Shown here: positions 62,050 through 64,000 of the stretch, one piece after another | Position numbering within the stretch: the stretch's first letter is position 1 | Layout: each line of letters starts with the position of its first letter | DNA from: JAKOUY01 sp037045185 | Lineage (GTDB): Bacteria; Actinomycetota; Acidimicrobiia; Acidimicrobiales; Ilumatobacteraceae | Assembly: GCA_037045185.1 (NCBI GenBank) | Contig: JBAOHQ010000004.1 | Location: 372,001-436,000 of the forward strand | DNA length: 64,000 bases | Direction: 5' to 3' | The notes under the pieces: model-generated | Told to the model about the DNA's origin: nothing | The model's database searches: none | Seen by the model: the letters and a program-made list of their open reading frames with translations, nothing else | Program-made: the position numbers and the translations under genes

Positions 62050-63358
62050 CGTGGACCACGACGCCCTCGTCCATCAGCCGCTGCAGCACGACCCGGGCCG
62101 AGCCGGGATCGAGTCCGGCCACGTCTCCGGCGAGGAAGCCGTCCTGGCGGCCCAGCAGGTCGGCGAGGAACGGGTAGGCCTCGTCGGGCAGATCCAGCAT
62201 GCGGTCCCCCAGACCGAGCGTTGCTCGCCCAGCACCGCTGGTCAACCACAGCAACGGGCCCGGGGTGAGACGCAGGGGGACCGTGTGCTGGAGGGGCGTG
62301 ACGTCCCTCGGCATCCACCGGGTGGCCGGCTGACGTCGCCAGATCTCCCTGGCCATCCAGTGCCGGATCGTGTCCCGAGCGAGCCACTGGCCCACGCCGA
62401 CAGCGGGTGCGTCCAGGGGCGCCGAACCCGGCTCGAGCAGTCTGGCGGGGAGCGACTCGCTCAGCCGTCCGGCAGCCACCTCGGCGTCGATGGCCGTACG
62501 GAGCACCCTCTGCCAGTTGATGGCCACCACCCCGACGGTGAGGTGATCCGACGCCGTGTCCAGCGTCTGCGCGGCGTGCGGTGTACCGCGGGGCAGGTAC
62601 AGGCAGTCACCCGGCATCAGCTCGACGTCCATCACCGGGTCGTCCAGCTCCTCCGGCGCCGGCATGCGTACCGCGTGCTTGCCACGCACCGGATGCGTGG
62701 CCCGTGCCAGCGGGGTCCACACCCGCCACCGCTTGGCGCCCGCCAACTGCACCACCAACACGTCGTGGAAGTCGAAGTGCAGGTCGAGGCCGGTGGCGTT
62801 CGGCGGTGACAAGTAGGCGTTGACCTGCACCGGGTGATCGAGCGCCAGCGCCACGTTGTTGGCCAGGCGAGCCATGCGCCAGTCGGTGTGGTGCAGCCCC
62901 TGCAGGGACACGGTGGCCCCGGCGCGGTACTCGGCCAGCACCTTGTTGGGGGCGATGACATCGGTGAGATCACGGTTCCCCATCCCGGCCGAACACGTTC
63001 CGACCGACGCCGCCAGCGTGGTCCCGGCGCGCACGAGACGAAAGGCCGGCTGGCGGGTGCCGCGCCCCAGCACGTCGAACCACAGTTGCCCGGGATCGGC
63101 GCAGCGCTCGATCCGCCGGGCGCCACCCCGGTTCAGCAGTGGCGACCTGAACAGCGTGTGCTCGACGAATCCGTGGGGGTCGTCGACGAGGTCGGCGAGG
63201 TCCGCCGCGTCAGGATGAAGAACGCGACGGACCCGCCAGGAATCAGGAGTCAGATCCGTCAGAGTCGCCGCCGCCGGAACCGTCGGAGTCGCCGTGATCC
63301 GACCCGTCGGCGTCTCCCCCGTCGGTACCGTCGGAGTCGCCGTGATCCGACCCGTCAC
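62042..63358 (-). CDS. JmjC/cupin_4-type 2-oxoglutarate-dependent oxygenase
   Basis: A probable Fe(II)/2-oxoglutarate protein hydroxylase of the ROX/YcfD class. The iron triad is visible as His-x-Asp in LDLHFDFHDVLVVQL and a distal His in YLPRGTPHAAQ; AGAKRWRVW follows as in the family. A C-terminal winged-helix-like part (from about RLTPGPLLWL) matches ROX proteins. The domain begins near 63250, just at the stop of the repeat-peptide gene. No ATG, GTG or TTG lies close to it: the nearest standard start is GTG 63358, inside the peptide gene in another frame; the frame is open to GTG 63448. Coupled non-standard initiation at CTG 63253 is an alternative. Confidence 0.75.
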   Translation of the reverse strand: MTGRITATPTVPTGETPTGRITATPTVPAAATLTDLTPDSWRVRRVLHPDAADLADLVDDPHGFVEHTLFRSPLLNRGGARRIERCADPGQLWFDVLGRGTRQPAFRLVRAGTTLAASVGTCSAGMGNRDLTDVIAPNKVLAEYRAGATVSLQGLHHTDWRMARLANNVALALDHPVQVNAYLSPPNATGLDLHFDFHDVLVVQLAGAKRWRVWTPLARATHPVRGKHAVRMPAPEELDDPVMDVELMPGDCLYLPRGTPHAAQTLDTASDHLTVGVVAINWQRVLRTAIDAEVAAGRLSESLPARLLEPGSAPLDAPAVGVGQWLARDTIRHWMAREIWRRQPATRWMPRDVTPLQHTVPLRLTPGPLLWLTSGAGRATLGLGDRMLDLPDEAYPFLADLLGRQDGFLAGDVAGLDPGSARVVLQRLMDEGVVVHDG

Positions 63359-63509
63359 TGTCGCCGCCGTCGGTACCGTCGGAGTCACCGTGATCCGATC
63401 CGTCGGCGCCGTCGGAGTCTGCGCCGTCCGTGCCGTCCGTGTCCCCACTCGGCGGGATCAGCTCGTCATCGGTAGGGGTGGAGTTGATGTCGTCGTTGGA
63501 GATGCTCAT
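63243..63509 (-). CDS. 88-residue Asp/Gly/Ser/His repeat peptide, candidate substrate of the JmjC-type enzyme
   Basis: A small acidic protein. The N-terminal 20 residues (MSISNDDINSTPTDDELIPP) are not repetitive and look like a leader. The rest is a 16-residue repeat, GSDHGDSDGTDGGDSD with small variations, three times, ending GSDS. There is no Cys, aromatic or basic residue except one His per repeat. A TACTGT box lies 6 nt before the ATG, matching other leaderless genes here, which argues that it is real. The downstream JmjC-type gene begins at or inside its 3' end. It could be a RiPP-like precursor or a metal-binding protein hydroxylated on Asp or His. No family was recognised. Confidence 0.7.
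   Translation of the reverse strand: MSISNDDINSTPTDDELIPPSGDTDGTDGADSDGADGSDHGDSDGTDGGDSDGSDHGDSDGTDGGDADGSDHGDSDGSGGGDSDGSDS
63275..63418. repeat. three 48-bp direct repeats within the peptide gene
   Basis: Anchor TGATCCGA occurs at 63295, 63343 and 63391, exactly 48 bp apart, inside near-identical units. One unit equals 16 codons, so expansion keeps the frame. Confidence 0.9.
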
Positions 63510-63515
63510 GACCGG

Positions 63516-63521
63516 ACAGTA
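63516..63521 (-). promoter_or_regulatory. -10 box for the repeat peptide-oxygenase unit
   Basis: TACTGT on the minus strand, 6 nt before the ATG at 63509. Confidence 0.5.
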
Positions 63522-63577
63522 TGCCCCACTTCACCACGGCGCCACAGCGGCCCGACGGCCGACCCGTGGTCGCCTGC

Positions 63578-64000
63578 TCACAGTCGCTGTGACAAGTCGA
63601 CGACCCACCCGGGCGCCACGCCCACCACCAGCGTCACGGCGACGGCGATACCGATCACCACGCCGGTCAGCACCGGGACACGCACGGCCTCGCGGGTGTC
63701 GTCGCCCGGCTCGGGGTCGGCGGTCCACATGCTGAGCATGATCCGCAGGTACAAGAAGGCGGCGATCACCGCGGCCACCATGGCGATGATGGCGACGGCA
63801 TAGCTGTGCTCGTTCACCGCCGCCCGGATCACACCGAACTTGGCGACGAACCCGGACGTCAGCGGGACACCGGCCTGGGCCACCAGGAACACCGTCATCG
63901 CCAGGGCCAACGCCGGGCGCTGCTTGGCCAGCCCGCGGAACCCGGCGAGGTCGGTGGCGTCGTCCCCGGTGCGCCCGACGACGGTGACCACCGCGAAGGC
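63578..64000 (-). CDS. nuoN: NADH-quinone oxidoreductase subunit N, second copy (partial, 3' end)
   Basis: The last 140 or so residues of a NuoN-like antiporter subunit, entering from the right edge. It shows FRGLAKQRPALALAMTVFLV, QAGVPLTSGFVAKFGVIRAA (the conserved Lys in KFG) and three helices. It differs from the copy at 47113 (which has LTLVVMTLF and IPPFGGWYAKFGAF at this place), so the genome has two complex I loci. The neighbouring nuo genes should lie just beyond the window. Confidence 0.88.
   Translation of the reverse strand, partial: AFAVVTVVGRTGDDATDLAGFRGLAKQRPALALAMTVFLVAQAGVPLTSGFVAKFGVIRAAVNEHSYAVAIIAMVAAVIAAFLYLRIMLSMWTADPEPGDDTREAVRVPVLTGVVIGIAVAVTLVVGVAPGWVVDLSQRL

Noticed and set aside
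63243..63448. Regular repeats as a possible CRISPR array
   Set aside because: The 48-bp units are contiguous without spacers and keep a coding frame; no cas gene is near.

Overview
The window is about 68-70% GC by eye and reads as a chromosomal segment of an actinomycete, most likely class Acidimicrobiia (Ilumatobacter-like). Supporting signs are NusG with a long acidic N-terminal extension, a poly-Thr LytR_C protein, many GTG starts, many leaderless starts with a TANNNT box 6-9 nt upstream, and two complex I loci. No transposase, phage gene or CRISPR array is visible.

Layout. 1-2.8 kb: two convergent family 2 glycosyltransferases and an FkbM methyltransferase. 2.8-6.9 kb (minus strand): a translation block in the order tRNA-Thr, tRNA-Met, tuf, rpmG, tRNA-Trp, secE, nusG, rplK, rplA; the FkbM/glycosyltransferase pair follows rplA where rplJ-rplL would be usual. 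7-11 kb: a frameshifted DUF2142 membrane protein, a GNAT acetyltransferase, a family 10 (fucosyltransferase-type) glycosyltransferase with an FkbM methyltransferase, and tRNA-Tyr. 11-14.7 kb: YajQ, a methyltransferase, acetyl-CoA synthetase and a LytR_C protein.

14.8-46 kb is a large surface-polysaccharide locus. It holds a Wzz/Wzc tyrosine autokinase and its candidate partner phosphatase, a polymerase-like membrane protein, an asparagine-synthase-like amidotransferase, several GT4 glycosyltransferases, two polysaccharide deacetylases, epimerases and UDP-glucose dehydrogenase. A PglF/E/D/C-like set (4,6-dehydratase, aminotransferase, acetyltransferase, phosphoglycosyl transferase) and an ABC exporter are also present. 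Embedded in it is a three-gene cluster of a PqqD-like protein between two proteins that resemble HPr-kinase-like proteins without a P-loop.

46-57.6 kb (minus strand) is a complex I operon, nuoABCD-HIJKLMN, without nuoEFG, ending in a MidA/NDUFAF7-type methyltransferase. A second nuoN enters at the right edge. 57.6-61.1 kb holds a glutamine amidotransferase, threonine dehydratase and two tandem C26 peptidases. 61.1-63.5 kb (minus strand) is a compact three-gene unit: an 88-residue Asp/Gly/Ser/His repeat peptide, a JmjC/cupin oxygenase and a sucrase/ferredoxin-like protein. This is the best candidate for an undescribed modification system.

At least six reading frames are broken by what look like 1-2 nt insertions, so part of the apparent gene decay may be sequence error. 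No stretch over 300 bases lacks a gene.
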